The notes beneath the pieces were generated by a model. It did not search any database, was not told the origin of the DNA, and worked only from the letters and a program-made list of their open reading frames with translations. From NCBI RefSeq assembly GCF_014851395.1, contig NW_024041150.1:7758208-7822207 (forward strand): a stretch of DNA of 64,000 bases, read 5' to 3'. Position 1 is the first letter of the stretch, and each line of letters opens with the position of its first letter. This document shows positions 1-11,336 of this stretch, one piece after another. Source of the DNA: Micropterus salmoides. Taxonomy: Eukaryota; Chordata; Actinopteri; Centrarchiformes; Centrarchidae. A program made the position numbers and the translations under genes.

Positions 1-257
1 GAATTAGTATGAAGCTAATTTACTCTAGAGCTCTGCGGTGAAGACAAGTGTGATGTTGACCTCAGTAATAAACTAAATGTGACTGGAACTGTTGTGGTAC
101 TGCAGAATCTCCCCACTTCCTTGTGTTCTTTTGTTCCCCCCTTCCCTGTGTTTTCTGTCTGTCCTCCCTGTCTGTGTTCTTCTTCTTCTTCTTGTAAGAT
201 TCCGGCAGTGTGGACGCTTATGAGCATATTACTGCCCTCCACAGGTCAAAGTTTGAA

Positions 258-1228
258 CTAAATTCTTACATACAGTCCTGTGTCATGCAAGAATTGAAGG
301 ACTGCCTTGGAGATCAGTTTATGCTCGTCACTGTGCCCAAACAAAGATAAAACAGAAAAAGCCTCAACTCCAAGTCCTGATAGTTTATTAACGAGTACAT
401 TTCTTTCTGTCCTATACCTTCTGCACTCCAGGAAAACATGCCCCACTGTCTCAACACTCCCACATTCACACAAGCCCGAAACATGCTTCCCTACAATGCA
501 CAAAGAATAATTTAATCCACAGTGCCCCAACCTCAATCTGTACATTTTAACTGAGTCCCTGTGGGACAAAATAATACATAAACATCTCTGTTGCAAGTAA
601 ACCTAGCTCTAAAAACCACATTCAAGATGTCATTTACAATGTCAGGTCGGGCTTTAGATTTTCCTACTTTCAAATATTCTAGAGCACCTGTAGAATCAGA
701 GCAGATAATGACTTCTCTAGGTTTGACTTCCTCAATCCACCATAAAGCCCATAAAATTGCCATTAATTCAGCAGTGAGGACAGAGCTTCCATTAGAAATA
801 CGCAGACCAATTTCCAACCCTAACTGCTCCACATACACCCCGAATCCAGCTCTCCCACTAACTGGATCTCTAGATCCATCTGTATAAACAATCATTGTGC
901 TCCCACTAATTGAATTAAGATATTCCTCTATTTTTAGTGCCACTTCCCACTTATCTTTTCCCTGAAGAAAACCAAGCTCGATATTTATTTCAGGCATCAC
1001 CCAATATGGTATTGGTGGCCAACTTATATGCTCTACAGTACCTCCCTGATCCATGCACATCTTACCTGCCCACTGATTTACTATGTCAAAAAATGTTTTG
1101 TATCTATTAGCTCCTGCAACCTCTTGCAACAGACACCTTGCTGGGAAGGTACGATTACACCCACTAAGTTTGACCCAGTATTGTAACCCTAACTTAATGC
1201 GTCTTAACCATAAGGGCATTTCTCCCAT
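258..1228 (-). pseudogene. LINE RNase H and C-terminal segment remnant
   Basis: The segment from 1228 down shows an RNase H fold: VYTDGSRD (first catalytic Asp), TAELMAILWAL (catalytic Glu) and IICSDSTGAL (next Asp). Near 595 the frame shifts into a second open stretch (258-596) with RLRLGHCGLNYSL followed by a C-x-C...H-x4-C pattern, the usual C-terminal segment of I-type elements. RNase H removes RNA from the RNA:DNA hybrid. The frameshift shows decay. Confidence 0.8.
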
Positions 1229-1282
1229 TTCAATGAGTAGGGCAGGGACTGGGGAGGTTCTAAAGGCCCCACACCAAAGCCT

Positions 1283-3115
1283 CTAAGCCCTTGCCTGCAC
1301 CACATCTAACCTATCCAGAACAGTTTTGGAAGCAGATCCATACACAAAGCTCCCATAATCTCGAGCAGATCTAATCATGGCCTGAAAAATTAGCAGCATC
1401 GTCTCCCTATTAGCCCCCCACTCACACCCAGCCAGACTTCTCATTACATTCAGAACTTTTTCACACTTCAACACAATTTTATCTACATGCACAGCCCAAG
1501 TCATACGCTCTTCAAACCAAACACCTAAAAATTTAAAAACCTTTACCTTCTCCAATGGAGACCCATACATATATAGCCCTAGTTTAGGTAACTTTCTTTT
1601 AAATCCAAATACTATATATTTAGTCTTAGAAGCAGATATTTTAAAGCCCCATGTATTCCCCCATTCCTCTACAGATACCAACACTCTTTGAATCTGTTTT
1701 AACACAAACTCTACATTACGCCCTCTTTTCCAAATGGCCCCGTCATCTGCAAATAAAGATAACCCGAATCCTCTTTCTACTTTACCAAAGATATCATTGA
1801 TCATTATATTAAATAACACTGGACTAATTACACTTCCCTGTGGGGTTCCATTCTCTATGCCCACAGTCTTTGAATTAATACTACCAACCTTTACTTGTAT
1901 TGTTCTTTTCATTAAAAAATCCTTTATCCAATTAAAATTCGTCCCCTAACTCCCAAGTCAAAAATTTTAATCATCAATCCCTCCTTCCACAAAGAATCAT
2001 AAGCCTTCTCAATATCCAGGAATCCACTCACTACTATTTCCTTATTGCTAAATGCCCTTTTAATATCTTGATCTAAAACTGCAACTGATTCCATTGTAGA
2101 CCTTCCATTCCTAAATCCATTCTGTACATCAACATAGTGTCCTCTTGTTTCTAAAAAAAATATACTAATCTGTTAGTTACCATCCTCTCCATAATCTTAC
2201 AGATCACTGCTGTGAGCGCTATAGGACGGTATGATCCAGGGTCAGATGCCTCTTTCCCTGGTTTCAAGATAGGGACCACAACTGCATGTTTCCACTCCTT
2301 GGGCAAATAACCCTATGCCCACTCAGTATTAAACAAAGCTAAGATTTCTTCAAGTACAAACTCATCTAGATATTTAAACAACTCATAAGATAGCCTATCT
2401 CTCCCTGGGGTAGTATTTGCCCCAGACATAATTGCTTCCTTCAACTCTTTTAAAGAAAAAACGGATTAATAGGATTTTCATTTTCTAAACTCCTCTCCAG
2501 CTTCCACTGATTAACTTCAATCAATTCATTCCTCTTCCTACGCCTCTCAACCCCCATTATCTCTGATCTATGTACAGCTTGAAACCTCTCAACAAACATG
2601 TCTGCTTTCTCTTTATTGGAAACTGCTACCACCTCTCCCTTCTGTAACACTGGCATCAATCTTTTTTTATATACCCCTGACATTCTACGTACTACTGACC
2701 ACAAATGCCTTACTGGAGTCTCAGGACCTAACGTACCACAAAACTTCCTCCAACTGTTTCTTTTTGCATCCTTTATAACTCGTCTTGCTACTGCCCTTAG
2801 ACGCTTGTACTCCATTGCATTAACCAACATTGGATACTTTCTTAATCTTCTATATGCTTTATTCCTACTCCTTACAGCTTCATCACATTCTTTGTTCCAC
2901 CAAGGAACCAGCATACGTGACCTAGGTTCCTGCTTCACAGGAATGGTATAGCAAGCAGCCTCATGCATCATGAGACTAATTGAAGTATTCCAGTTATCTA
3001 CAGAACCCTCACTATCAACATCTCCTACTAAGCTTTGAGCTTCCTCCCGGTATTTATCCCACTTGGCCTGAGAAAAATTATATCTAGGGACACTCTTTTC
3101 CACTTCTCTTCTCAA
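1283..3115 (-). pseudogene. LINE reverse transcriptase remnant
   Basis: The N-terminal part (2450-3115) is a basic linker plus the start of the fingers. After a broken stretch at 1930-2450, the palm resumes at 1912 with GTPQGSVISPVLFN and the catalytic FADD box (1742-1753), then the thumb (KVFKFLGVWFEE and on). The domain copies the LINE RNA at the nicked target. Several stops and frame changes in the middle make it non-functional. Confidence 0.8.
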
Positions 3116-3171
3116 CTCTCTACCAAATCTGCATAAAATTGGATAATTGTCACTACCCAGTGTATAGGAAT

Positions 3172-3785
3172 CTATAACATCCCATTCACAATTCTAGCTA
3201 AATTTGATGATGCAATTGATAAGTCTATATGGCTGCAGGTATTTCTCCCAATATTATACCTAGTCGGCCTTCCATCATTTAACACTACCAACTCATATTT
3301 GTCTAAAAAATCTTCTACTATAACACCATTTTTATCCCTGTGGTCACTCCCCCATATTGGATTGTGCACATTAAAATCCCCAATCCATATAACAGGACAC
3401 CTTACCTTCTCCATTATCTCATCAAAGTCTAATAATACCAAAGTTTGACAAGGGTCACAGTAATAGAGCTGTGACTGCTCTAAACCTCCACAGCCAAACA
3501 CTCAATATCAGAGTTAATGTCAACTTTTCTATATTGTACCCCAGTCTTAACAAAGGTTGCACAACCCCCGCCTGATCTATCAGGCCCATCTAATCTCAAA
3601 CATTCATAACCTGGAATTACAAAATCTAGACAGGGCTTTAGCCATGTCTCTTGGATACATATCAAATCTGGTGCTTCTTTAAAATTATCTACAAACCTTT
3701 TTAACTCCTGACCATTTCCAATCAGACTCCGGGCATTCCATTGAAGAATATACCACATTAAAACATTAATGAGGGTCCTCATCAT
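3172..3785 (-). pseudogene. LINE APE-type endonuclease remnant
   Basis: Two overlapping frames (3480-3785, then 3172-3501) together show the apurinic-like endonuclease of a LINE ORF2. The motifs are WNARSLIGN at the start, then CIQETWLKP with the catalytic Glu, WIGDFNVHNPIWGS with the catalytic Asp/Asn, and SHIDLSIAS near the end. This domain nicks target DNA to prime reverse transcription. A frameshift near 3485-3500 breaks the protein in this copy. Confidence 0.8.
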
Positions 3786-3811
3786 TCACCTCACTAACGT
3801 CCTCCATACTG

Positions 3812-4300
3812 CTAGTCTTCAACAACTGATCTGTCTATACACTGACTTTCCATCATGTATTGATGCAACTTTTCTGGCAACTGCTTTATACTCAGGTATC
3901 TTTCGGCTGCACCCACCACTAACCTAATGACATCTGACCGGTTAGTTGCTTTCTTAGCTCCCACCAACACATCAGAAACAAAAGACAAAAATGACTCCTT
4001 ACTAAAAATTAGCATGTCAGATGAAGATGCAGGTGGTAGATTTGGCACAGAGACCTTGCATCCTAGCACCGGCCTTTCCCCAGGGCTTCCATTTCCGCTT
4101 TCTCTGGTCACTCTTTGAACCGCCTCTGCATATGTTACTTTGTTCTGATCCTTCACAACCTGCACCCGCCTAGCCTGGACAAAGTGCTCACAACCATAAA
4201 ACCCTGCTGCATGATCCCCATCACAGTTAGGGCACTTAGGAGTCTCTGCCTTACAATTTTGTATGATATGATCTCCACCACACTTTGCACACAACACCAA
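3812..4300 (-). pseudogene. LINE ORF1 remnant with zinc knuckles
   Basis: The open stretch carries CAKCGGDH followed by CPNCDGDHAAGFYGC, which are CCHC/CCHH zinc-knuckle spacings typical of the nucleic-acid-binding ORF1 protein of I-type LINEs. It is followed by the linker motif KVTYAEAVQRV that is common in these proteins. The open frame starts at a non-ATG codon and the region upstream is in another frame, so the N-terminal part of ORF1 is lost or frameshifted. It ends with a stop about 30 bases before the endonuclease reading starts, as expected for a two-ORF LINE. Confidence 0.7.
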
Positions 4301-4383
4301 CTGATCTCCTCTCCTGTGTCGGCTTTGTGTATCTCCAAACCTTTTTCAAACGTATCAGCCAGTATTCCCCTGTCTGTGTTTGT

Positions 4384-4788
4384 CTGGGCGTGGCTACACT
4401 CTCTGGCTCCAGCGGCGCACCTGGTCCTCATTCCACTAATCAAGCTCCTGCAGTATTTCAACCCCAGTCCTCCTCACATTCTTCGCCAGATCGTCAGTTA
4501 ACCACATGTGGTACATGCGTCAAGGCCAACTATCGTCTCCAGTAAGAGTCCTTGTAATTTCTGTCTCTCCCTGGATTAACCTGTTTTTCTCTGTGCCCAG
4601 GATCACACTACCTCCGGGAACCCTGCTGAACGCCACACCCCGCTCTGCTCACATCTTGCCTGGACTAACTCCCCTCCTCCGTGTTCTCCATTCTGCCCTG
4701 TTGGAACCTATCAATAAAACCCCTTTGTTACCCCTTCAAACTGTTCCGAGTCTGCCTTTGAGTCCTCAAGTTTTTGCATTATGACAGG
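4384..4788 (+). mobile_element. possible solo LTR
   Basis: The stretch starts TGTCTGGGCG, contains AATAAA near 4714 about 70 bases before its end, and finishes ATTATGACA. This layout (TG...CA ends, late polyadenylation signal, no coding frame) is what a solo LTR of a fish gypsy-type element looks like. No second copy or internal region is in the window, and I could not define a target duplication, so this is an inference. Confidence 0.35.
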
Positions 4789-4789
4789 A

Positions 4790-6156
4790 ACACGTTCCTC
4801 AGTGAGGAAGATGAGAACATGTCCTGAAACTGTCCCCTGTTCACTTACCTGTCAGTCCAGTCTGATGAGCAGCATGAAGCAGCCCTTACCTCAACACACG
4901 GTTAAAGACGTAGAGAGCTACAACCAGCATCAACCATCCAGTATGCTAAAAAGGAAAACCCACTGTTCAGAGTGTGAAAGCTGTTAGATGACAGCCTCAA
5001 AGTGCTGCAGAGTTTGTTCATCTGTCAGTTACCAGATGGTGTCTGTGGTCCCCTGCAGCAGCTTCTTGTTTTACTGTCGGCTTCTCAAACTTCTGACAGA
5101 TGAAAGCAAGTAGAGTTAATCATCATAACTGTGTTCACTGTACAGCTGATCAAGTCATTACTTTAAGCTTTTAGCAGTTTATCTTCCAGAAATGCAGTTT
5201 GTAGTTTTCAAAGTGTCCCCTGCAGAAAGCCAAGGTATTTAAAGAAGCAGTCTGACAGTTTGGGAAATCTGCTTGTTCTTGTTGGATCTCAGCTAATAAT
5301 GAGCTAAAGGTTAAAAAGGGGAAACATACAGTAGACTTTACTAACTTCTACTGAAACATGTTGGTCTGATCTGTTGTGACTGTCCCTGTCACACTTTATC
5401 ATTTCTGCCCCAAATTCTTATCTAAAAAAGTCTGAAAACTTCAGAAAGTGCAGGATGCCTCCCTGGTAACAGTGAGTTGCTCAAAGACAAACATTCACAG
5501 TTTGGTCTACAAACTGATTTTTATTGGATTTCCAGAAAATGTACAATTTCATAGAAACTGACATAAACTGTGGTTTAAGATTTTATCCAGATTGCCAAGC
5601 ACACAACAGGTGCTGCAAAACAGCTGCTCTGAATCCCATCCTAAACAGCAGCATGCCTACCACTAAAACAGCAGAAATTACACTTAAAAAGTACAAAGTG
5701 CTAAAGACGTGTTGAGATGCTCTCCCTGTGTAAAACATCCAAACAACAGTCCAAATAAAGATTTAGGAAGAAGACAGCGAGGCGGCTAGAATGAGCTCAG
5801 TTCATCTAAAATATCTGCTTTGCTTCTGGGATTAAAGGAGAATAATGACAGACATCAACTTCCAGCTCCAAACTAATAAAACACATTTTATTTCCATGTG
5901 TTGAAGCCATCACAGTGAACCAGAGCAAGTTGACCAAAACATTTCCCAGCAGCCACTTCTCCCACAGCAGAGTCCAAACAGTGCTTCCTGCTCTCTACAG
6001 TTAGGTGTCTTATTGGAAATGGTCTCAGTAGATGACAGGATCTGTCTCGTCTCTATCCTTTCTATTGGCCTCCATTTCTCCTCCTGTTTCCTCCCCTTTC
6101 TCTCTCTCCCTCTTTCTCTGCATACATGAAGCTGACTGTGGAAATGTTGTCATCAT
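4790..6156. other. intergenic stretch including probable GPCR 3' UTR
   Basis: There is no coding signal. The right part is probably the 3' untranslated region of the minus-strand GPCR, because AATAAA-type signals on the minus strand lie at 5520-5525 and near 5887. The rest is unremarkable AT-rich sequence. Confidence 0.4.
5520..5525 (-). terminator. candidate polyadenylation signal of the GPCR gene
   Basis: The minus strand reads AATAAA here, about 630 bases past the GPCR stop codon. A second candidate lies near 5887. Which of them is used cannot be told from sequence alone. Confidence 0.35.
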
Positions 6157-6658
6157 TCATACTGATGGACTGCTGATATCATTGCTGTCCATTCTGCAGC
6201 AACACACAGAGGCCAAAAGCTTGTCTATGAACCCTTTCCTCATGAACACATACAGGAACAAGTCTGCAAGAGGATTCAACCTGATGAAGATGAGATACAG
6301 GAGTTCTAGGGTCCTGTGATATCCTCCCAATAACAAAATGATCGTGGGCAGGAACAGCAGAGTGTAAATAAGCAGCACCAGAACCAAAATTCCCACAATT
6401 CGTCGTTTTTCATCAGAGGGGACCGAGATGGAAGCAGACAGGGCTTTGAGGGTCCCAACCAGGGAGAATATTAACAGAGGGAAGGGAAGGAGGAGGAGGA
6501 CGAGGAGGACAGTGAAGAGTGTGTGTAGATTCACACCATAAAGCCAACAAATGAACAAAAAGAGAAGTGGCAGGACCCAGACCAGGACACTGACCACCAC
6601 AGAGGTCTTGATGGTTCGTCTGAAGCGGTACCACAGTGGGTGGGCGATGACCAAATAC
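6157..6658 (-). CDS. GPCR exon 3 (DRY arginine to C-terminus)
   Basis: The acceptor TTGTATTACAG precedes GTATTTGGTC, restoring LERYLVIAHP across the 109-base intron 6659-6767. The exon encodes TM4-TM7 (KRRIVGILVLVLLIYTLLFL for TM6, NPLADLFLYVF for TM7) and ends NDISSPSV and stop. Confidence 0.85.
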
Positions 6659-9429
6659 CTGTAATACAAGATGGACACAAAGTCTTTGAGGAGCTTCAGA
6701 GTTATAAACTAACATAATGTTCAGACACAGAAGGAGCTCCACACATACTGGATAGACAGATAGATACCTTTCCAGGGAGATGCAGACCATGAAGCAAATA
6801 CTGGCAAACAGAGCAGAGAAGTGAATATATAAGAAGATGTCAGATATCTGTCCACGAATATTTGGTGCCACCCAAACGATCATGCAGCAGAACTGAAGGA
6901 TGTCAGAAATGAGAAGGTTGATGAGGTAGATGGGAGCAACTTGATCTCTTCTCACCTGCAGGAAAACATTGGTAAAAGTCAACAAGCCGTTGGAAACATG
7001 TTGTGAAGTCCACCTCCTCCCAAATCTGTCATCTTGCTCTGCCCAGCAGCTGCACTCAGAGCCATTTCTGACTTTTTCATCCAACAGAATCTCAGATATG
7101 ACCCACTGGCCAATCACTGCAGTAACAAGACTAAGGGCCAGATTTCCTGCAGCTTCTGCAGCAGTTTTTCAGCCACAGATATGAAGCATTCTGGCTCAAA
7201 CACATGAGCTGGATTTATCCAGACCGGAGTCGCAGTTTGAGGCTCATGTTTGTGTTTGCAAGGTGAGCCTCTCTCCTACTTGAATCAGCATTTCAGGGAG
7301 GATGGCACAAATAAGAACTGGAGGCAAAGAACTTGCCTCCAAGTTATGTCTGCGTAACGCACGTGTCAGGTCTCTCCGCCGTGGCTGCCTGAAGCTTCAC
7401 TTTCCCTGTCCTCGTGACTGTAACTTCCACTAACCACAAGAAAACAAAAAGGGGAAAAGAGCACGAGTGTTACTTTGTGGCTGTAACAACGCTGTTGACA
7501 CAATGTCCAGATAACCTGCAAGCCCTGCTGGAGCAGGAGAACCCTACAACGATCAGTATTTAATGTTTAATTAGACTATAATCAAAACTCATGTTAGGTC
7601 TAATTTTTGGGACAAACAGGAAAGGGGTCGGGACAACTGCTCGTAATTCGGGACTGTCCCGGATTTTTCAGGACATCTGATCACTCTATTTAAGAGCTGT
7701 GAGAATCGCTGGGGTGTGTGTCGCATTGAACATTATGCCGCGGCAGTTGTGTGTGGCGTCGCTATGACGACCTGCTACGTACTATCTCTGGGTACTACCT
7801 GCAATGGAAAACGGAGCAGGGCCGAGTAGAGTCATGTCTATCGATTTGCAATATGGTAGCATTTTTCGGCAGGGCAGCATAGATCGAAACACCGGCAACA
7901 GTTCAATGTTTAGTCCTGATGGTAAGATGTGGAACAATGATGTTGTGTGGTTGTGGATGTAAGGCAGCTGCCTGTGTAAGCCCCTCGGTTTCCTGTTGCG
8001 CTGTCTATTCCCCAGTATGTCCAGCAGTTCGTGCAGTTTGTACCTTGCAGGACACCGTAGTTTTAAAGTACGTTAAAGCGGGGCCGCACCAGTCATCCAC
8101 TTAAATTGTGCGTTGATACTGTTTGTTTACATTCTAAACTATATTTATGCCATTTGTGAGACTTGGTAAATGCTGCTAGTCTAAAGTTAACTCGGCATGT
8201 GTTTCTTGCTGTTGGTGTCTCTTGGTTAACCTGACTAGTGTGCTGTAAGCCATTAGGTGATTTAATCTCAGTAAAATAAATGTACGATGGGGCATTTGCT
8301 GTTTTCGGTACCTTGCATTTAGAGTTTGTTTTTTATATTAAGCTCTTTTTAGAGATGTATTCCATTTGACTGTACATTAACCTTCATTTAATTTATTTTT
8401 ATTTTTGGTACTAAAATATTATTTAAGTAAGAGATTGATTTATTTTTGCAACAATATAAATGCCTTATGTTTACTTTTCGTGCCCTGTTAGGTATTGGCT
8501 GTGTATCAGAGAGGATTGTTGGAGCAATAAAGAGCAGTGAAGGTCTCAACCACAATCCCGAATCCAGCCTCTGGTGCCTCCTTCCATCCATACGACACCA
8601 CACAACACCTACCAAAACACAATGCAGAGCCAAGGGGAGGCGTAGAGAGGCTGTGACAGTCTGCACTGACTCAGATCCTGTGGGTTACATGGACTTGTGA
8701 GTAACTTCTACCATCTGCTAGCTTACGGTCTCAGTCTGAAGCGCCTTTGATTTGGATCACACTACCTTGTTTCTTACGACCCGCCCTTCTCTGCTTGTGA
8801 TTGGCTAGTAGTCCTTACCTAGGAACTGCGCATGTGCAACTACCAACAAAGATTTTCTACAAGTAAGATGCATCACTCTGTAGCTCAAGAGCAGAGCGTA
8901 CAGCACACAGGGTGAAAAGAGGAGAAAATATGGTGGTTTTTGAAAATTAAACCATGTAAACCTGTTCTGGTACAACCCCTAAATAAGATTTTGAACCTGA
9001 AAATGAGCAGAATACCACCTCTTTAACCTCAACAGTTTAAGAGAGGGCTGGAATGGAGCCACACATGGAAACTGCATGTGTTTAGGGTCCAATCAGCTTC
9101 ATGGACATTTGAATTCTGGAGTCAATTATTCCTGTCAGGTTATAGATCATTCCAAGCCTTTGTCCCAGCCCCCAAACCAGATCCAGATCCTTTACAGACA
9201 GACAGACTGTAGGACAGACACACCACACAGACAGGAAATAAATAACTCTCAGTCAGAATGTACATACCATAGAATAAAGAGCATAGATGGCCACCAGGGT
9301 CAGAGGAAGGCCGACAGCAACGATTATGCATGTCACCACACGTACAGGGTCAATGTGGTATTTGGAGGTGGTGCTGCTGTAACCGTAGCTTTGGTCCTGT
9401 GAGCTGCTGGTAATGTAGTAATCTTCCAT
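6157..9429 (-). CDS. orphan rhodopsin-like GPCR, three coding exons
   Basis: Joined exons (9429-9268, 6955-6768, 6658-6157) give 283 residues in one frame with GT/AG borders. Exon 1 encodes a Tyr/Ser-rich N-terminus and TM1 (VGLPLTLVAIYALYSM). Exon 2 encodes TM2 (INLLISD, with the conserved Asp) and TM3 up to ERY. Exon 3 encodes YLVIAHPLWYRF, TM4 to TM7 and a short tail with CCC, a likely palmitoylation site. It is a class A plasma-membrane receptor; ligand and G protein are unknown. Several hallmark residues are absent: no Asn in TM1 (Thr instead), Ser in place of the TM3 disulfide Cys, a very short second extracellular loop, no CWxP in TM6, and DLFLY instead of DPxxY in TM7. It resembles fish-specific orphan receptors rather than a named mammalian one. 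I am confident of the class and not of the identity. Confidence 0.85.
6768..6955 (-). CDS. GPCR exon 2 (TM2-TM3)
   Basis: The acceptor is TTTTCCTGCAG before GTGAGAAGAGATC, and the donor is AAAG before GTATCT. The exon encodes VRRDQVAPIYLINLLISD through FMVCISLER. It ends after two bases of the AGG codon for the DRY-type arginine. Confidence 0.85.
6956..9267 (-). other. GPCR intron 1, repeat-rich
   Basis: This is a 2.3-kb intron between TM1 and TM2 exons. It holds a transposon-like end (GGGACTGTCCCGGATTTTTC near 7655), a GC-richer stretch of unknown origin (7690-8740) with two short open frames that I cannot identify, and the dispersed repeat at 8745-9026. Confidence 0.6.
8745..9026 (+). repeat. 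dispersed repeat, copy A (matches 16328-16620 inverted)
   Basis: From ACCCGCCCTTCTCTGCTT through TACCACCTCTTTAA, this closely matches the reverse complement of 16328-16620. Shared landmarks are GATTGGCTAGTAGTCCTTA, AACTGCGCATGTGCAACT and CCTGTTCTGGTACAACC. Both copies end in TTAA next to AGAGGTGGTATT. The most likely source is one end of a non-autonomous DNA transposon; the family is unknown to me. Confidence 0.7.
9268..9429 (-). CDS. GPCR exon 1 (N-terminus and TM1)
   Basis: The exon starts with ATG at 9429 (MEDYYITSSS) and ends in ATG before the donor GTATGT. It is 54 codons and ends in phase 0. The hydrophobic run from about residue 31 to 52 is TM1. The start is chosen because it gives a normal short N-terminus before TM1; there is no signal peptide. 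Confidence 0.8.
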
Positions 9430-9529
9430 TCTTCAGAGTGAAACGTGTTGTTTGAGAGATCAGGTTATTAAAGAGCAGGTTTTTAATTATTATTAATTAT
9501 TAATCATTATTCTTTCTTTACCTAATTTT

Positions 9530-9665
9530 ATTTAAATTCAATTTTATTTATATAGCGCCAAATCACATCAACAGTTATCTCAGAGCGCTTTTCATAAAAG
9601 AGCAGGTCTAGACGTACTCTATGATGATATTTACAGAAGCCCAACAGTTCCCACCGAATGAATTT
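9530..9665 (-). repeat. teleost dispersed repeat tail, copy A
   Basis: The stretch contains TTTATATAGCGCCAAATCAC and matches the reverse complement of 24600-24738 (GTGGGAACTGTTGGGCTTCT through GGCGCTATATAAATAAAA). It looks like the 3' end of a LINE or SINE common in teleosts; the family is not assigned. Confidence 0.65.
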
Positions 9666-9669
9666 AAAA

Positions 9670-10955
9670 TACTAGTAATAGTATTTTAGAGAGTAAAAAG
9701 CCCAAAGGAAATCAACCCTAACTGGTTTAACCTCAGTATTCTGTCCACCTACAGTCCAAAGCTGTCTGCTTGTTCATTTATCTGTTTAATTCGTTCTACA
9801 TAAAAGAAAAAAGGAATCTGACTAAATGTACCCGGAAAATCTGCCAGACCACCTGAATGAGTTCCTCCTCCAGAGTCCGATGTTTTGTCCTCTGCAGCCA
9901 AACCTCAAACATGGCCAGTGACAACATGCAGCAGGGTGACGATGATATATTGCTGCTCTTCTGAGACAAGGGAGTGTCTTATCCATACATTCTCTCATGA
10001 GAGGCTCCTTCCTTTGGCATCTGTAACTGCCAAATCTGGGCAAGTTGGGTCAAGTCAACATACTAGGTGTGTTTCATAATATCTCACATCAACACAGAAC
10101 GAACCACATTTTAAACATCCAACATTGATCAATACCCAAGATATCTCCAAACACAGGACATCAAAATGTGCGATTCAAAGTAGGAGTAGAATATGTGATA
10201 CATCTAATTAATGATACAAGTATAACTTCTTTGAATGTAGCTTAAGGACTCACATGTACAGGCTTGCCTGCCAAAGCAACAGGCTGATAATAATCTCTAT
10301 CTGCTCTGAGATGTGATTGGGCCAGCCCAGTGTCAGTATAGAAAATTACCAAATGGGCCGTGTCCATGCTTTTACGACAAAGAGAAAAATACACTGCTAC
10401 AGACTACCAAGGGGTAGTCTGATGGTGTAGAGATTTAAAAAAGAGGACAAGGGAGAGGATGAGCTTTCTGCGGAAGAGGACACACAGAAAACTGATGAAA
10501 AGGAAGCAGTAGAGATCTACATTCACACACGAGATGTATTTAAGCGCATGCCTGAACACAATCAGCGTGGCAGAGAAAGAGATTCCTTTTAAACTCAGGT
10601 TCAACAGAATGAGTCATCGTACTCTAACACTAAGCAGAATATTGGTGCTTTAAACTCGTCTTCAGGACTTTAGGTGTTGTTTTAGATTCAGTGTTTTCTT
10701 TGAGTTTCACTCTAAACGATTAGTTAGTTAACTTGGAATATATCCTGGTGTCAGAGGCCGAACTGGAGACGATCATTCATGCCTTTAGATTACTGTAACA
10801 GACATTTAACTTGTTTGAATAATGTGACAGCAATTCTTGTTTTCAACACCTGAGGCAAGCATACCAAAAAAAAAAAATCTGTAAATCCGTGTGTGGCTCG
10901 CTCTTCATTATTCAGTTTGTAATGGAAATTTCATGATAACCATCTATAAAACGCT
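9670..10955. other. intergenic, nothing recognised
   Basis: There are no supported genes. Short hydrophobic open frames on the minus strand (around 10404-10604) resemble no domain that I know. Confidence 0.4.
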
Positions 10956-10959
10956 GCCA

Positions 10960-11336
10960 TGTAACTAATCTCACTAGGGGCCTCCAGCCTCTTGGGTATG
11001 GGGTCAATGGAAGGTAAATGTGTGTGATACTTTAACATATGTCCAGAGGGGTCAGGACTTTAAGGGGTTCACCACATGTACCTTGGACACGGGTGACTTT
11101 CTATAGATCCAGATTGAGAGTCCCCAAGGGAACACTGAAAGACACCATGTTCCTCTATTATAGCACTCTGACCCTGAGACAAAGATAAAAGCTGCATGAG
11201 CGGTTACACTGCAGCTCACTCGGATGATACTCTCTGATGTGTATGTGTCCCCGTGAGTTCCTTCTGCAGAAGACTTGAATAAAATTCACAGAAAGAAAAG
11301 TGTTTGCCTGAGCTGTTATTCAAACACACTTTTCCC
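10960..11336 (+). mobile_element. endogenous retrovirus 5' LTR (approximate left edge)
   Basis: A TATA-like ATAAAAG lies near 11187, AATAAA near 11278, and the stretch ends at CCCACCA. It is followed directly by a primer-binding-site-like segment (TTTGGCGTTGTCGGCTCG), the order U3-R-U5-PBS seen in retroviral LTRs. The left edge is a guess. A pol-like scrap downstream in the same orientation supports the reading. Confidence 0.6.

Larger units (their letters stand above)
178..4330 (-). mobile_element. I-clade (Nimb-like) LINE, decayed, minus strand
   Basis: A nearly full-length but broken non-LTR retrotransposon reads right to left. In order it has a gag-like zinc-knuckle segment, an APE-type endonuclease, a reverse transcriptase, an RNase H domain and a C-terminal cysteine/histidine segment. 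An RNase H domain after the reverse transcriptase is characteristic of the I superfamily (I, Nimb, LOA, Tad groups); the exact clade is my inference. The 3' end is probably the short GAA-type tail seen on the plus strand as repeated CTT at 178-195. The 5' limit near 4330 is uncertain, because the first zinc knuckle expected upstream is not recognisable. Frames change several times, and 1930-2450 has no long open frame, so the copy is dead. Confidence 0.85.

Noticed and set aside
10404..10604. Hydrophobic 66-codon minus-strand frame as a membrane-protein exon
   Set aside because: No recognisable motif, no convincing splice borders, and composition expected from AT-rich sequence.
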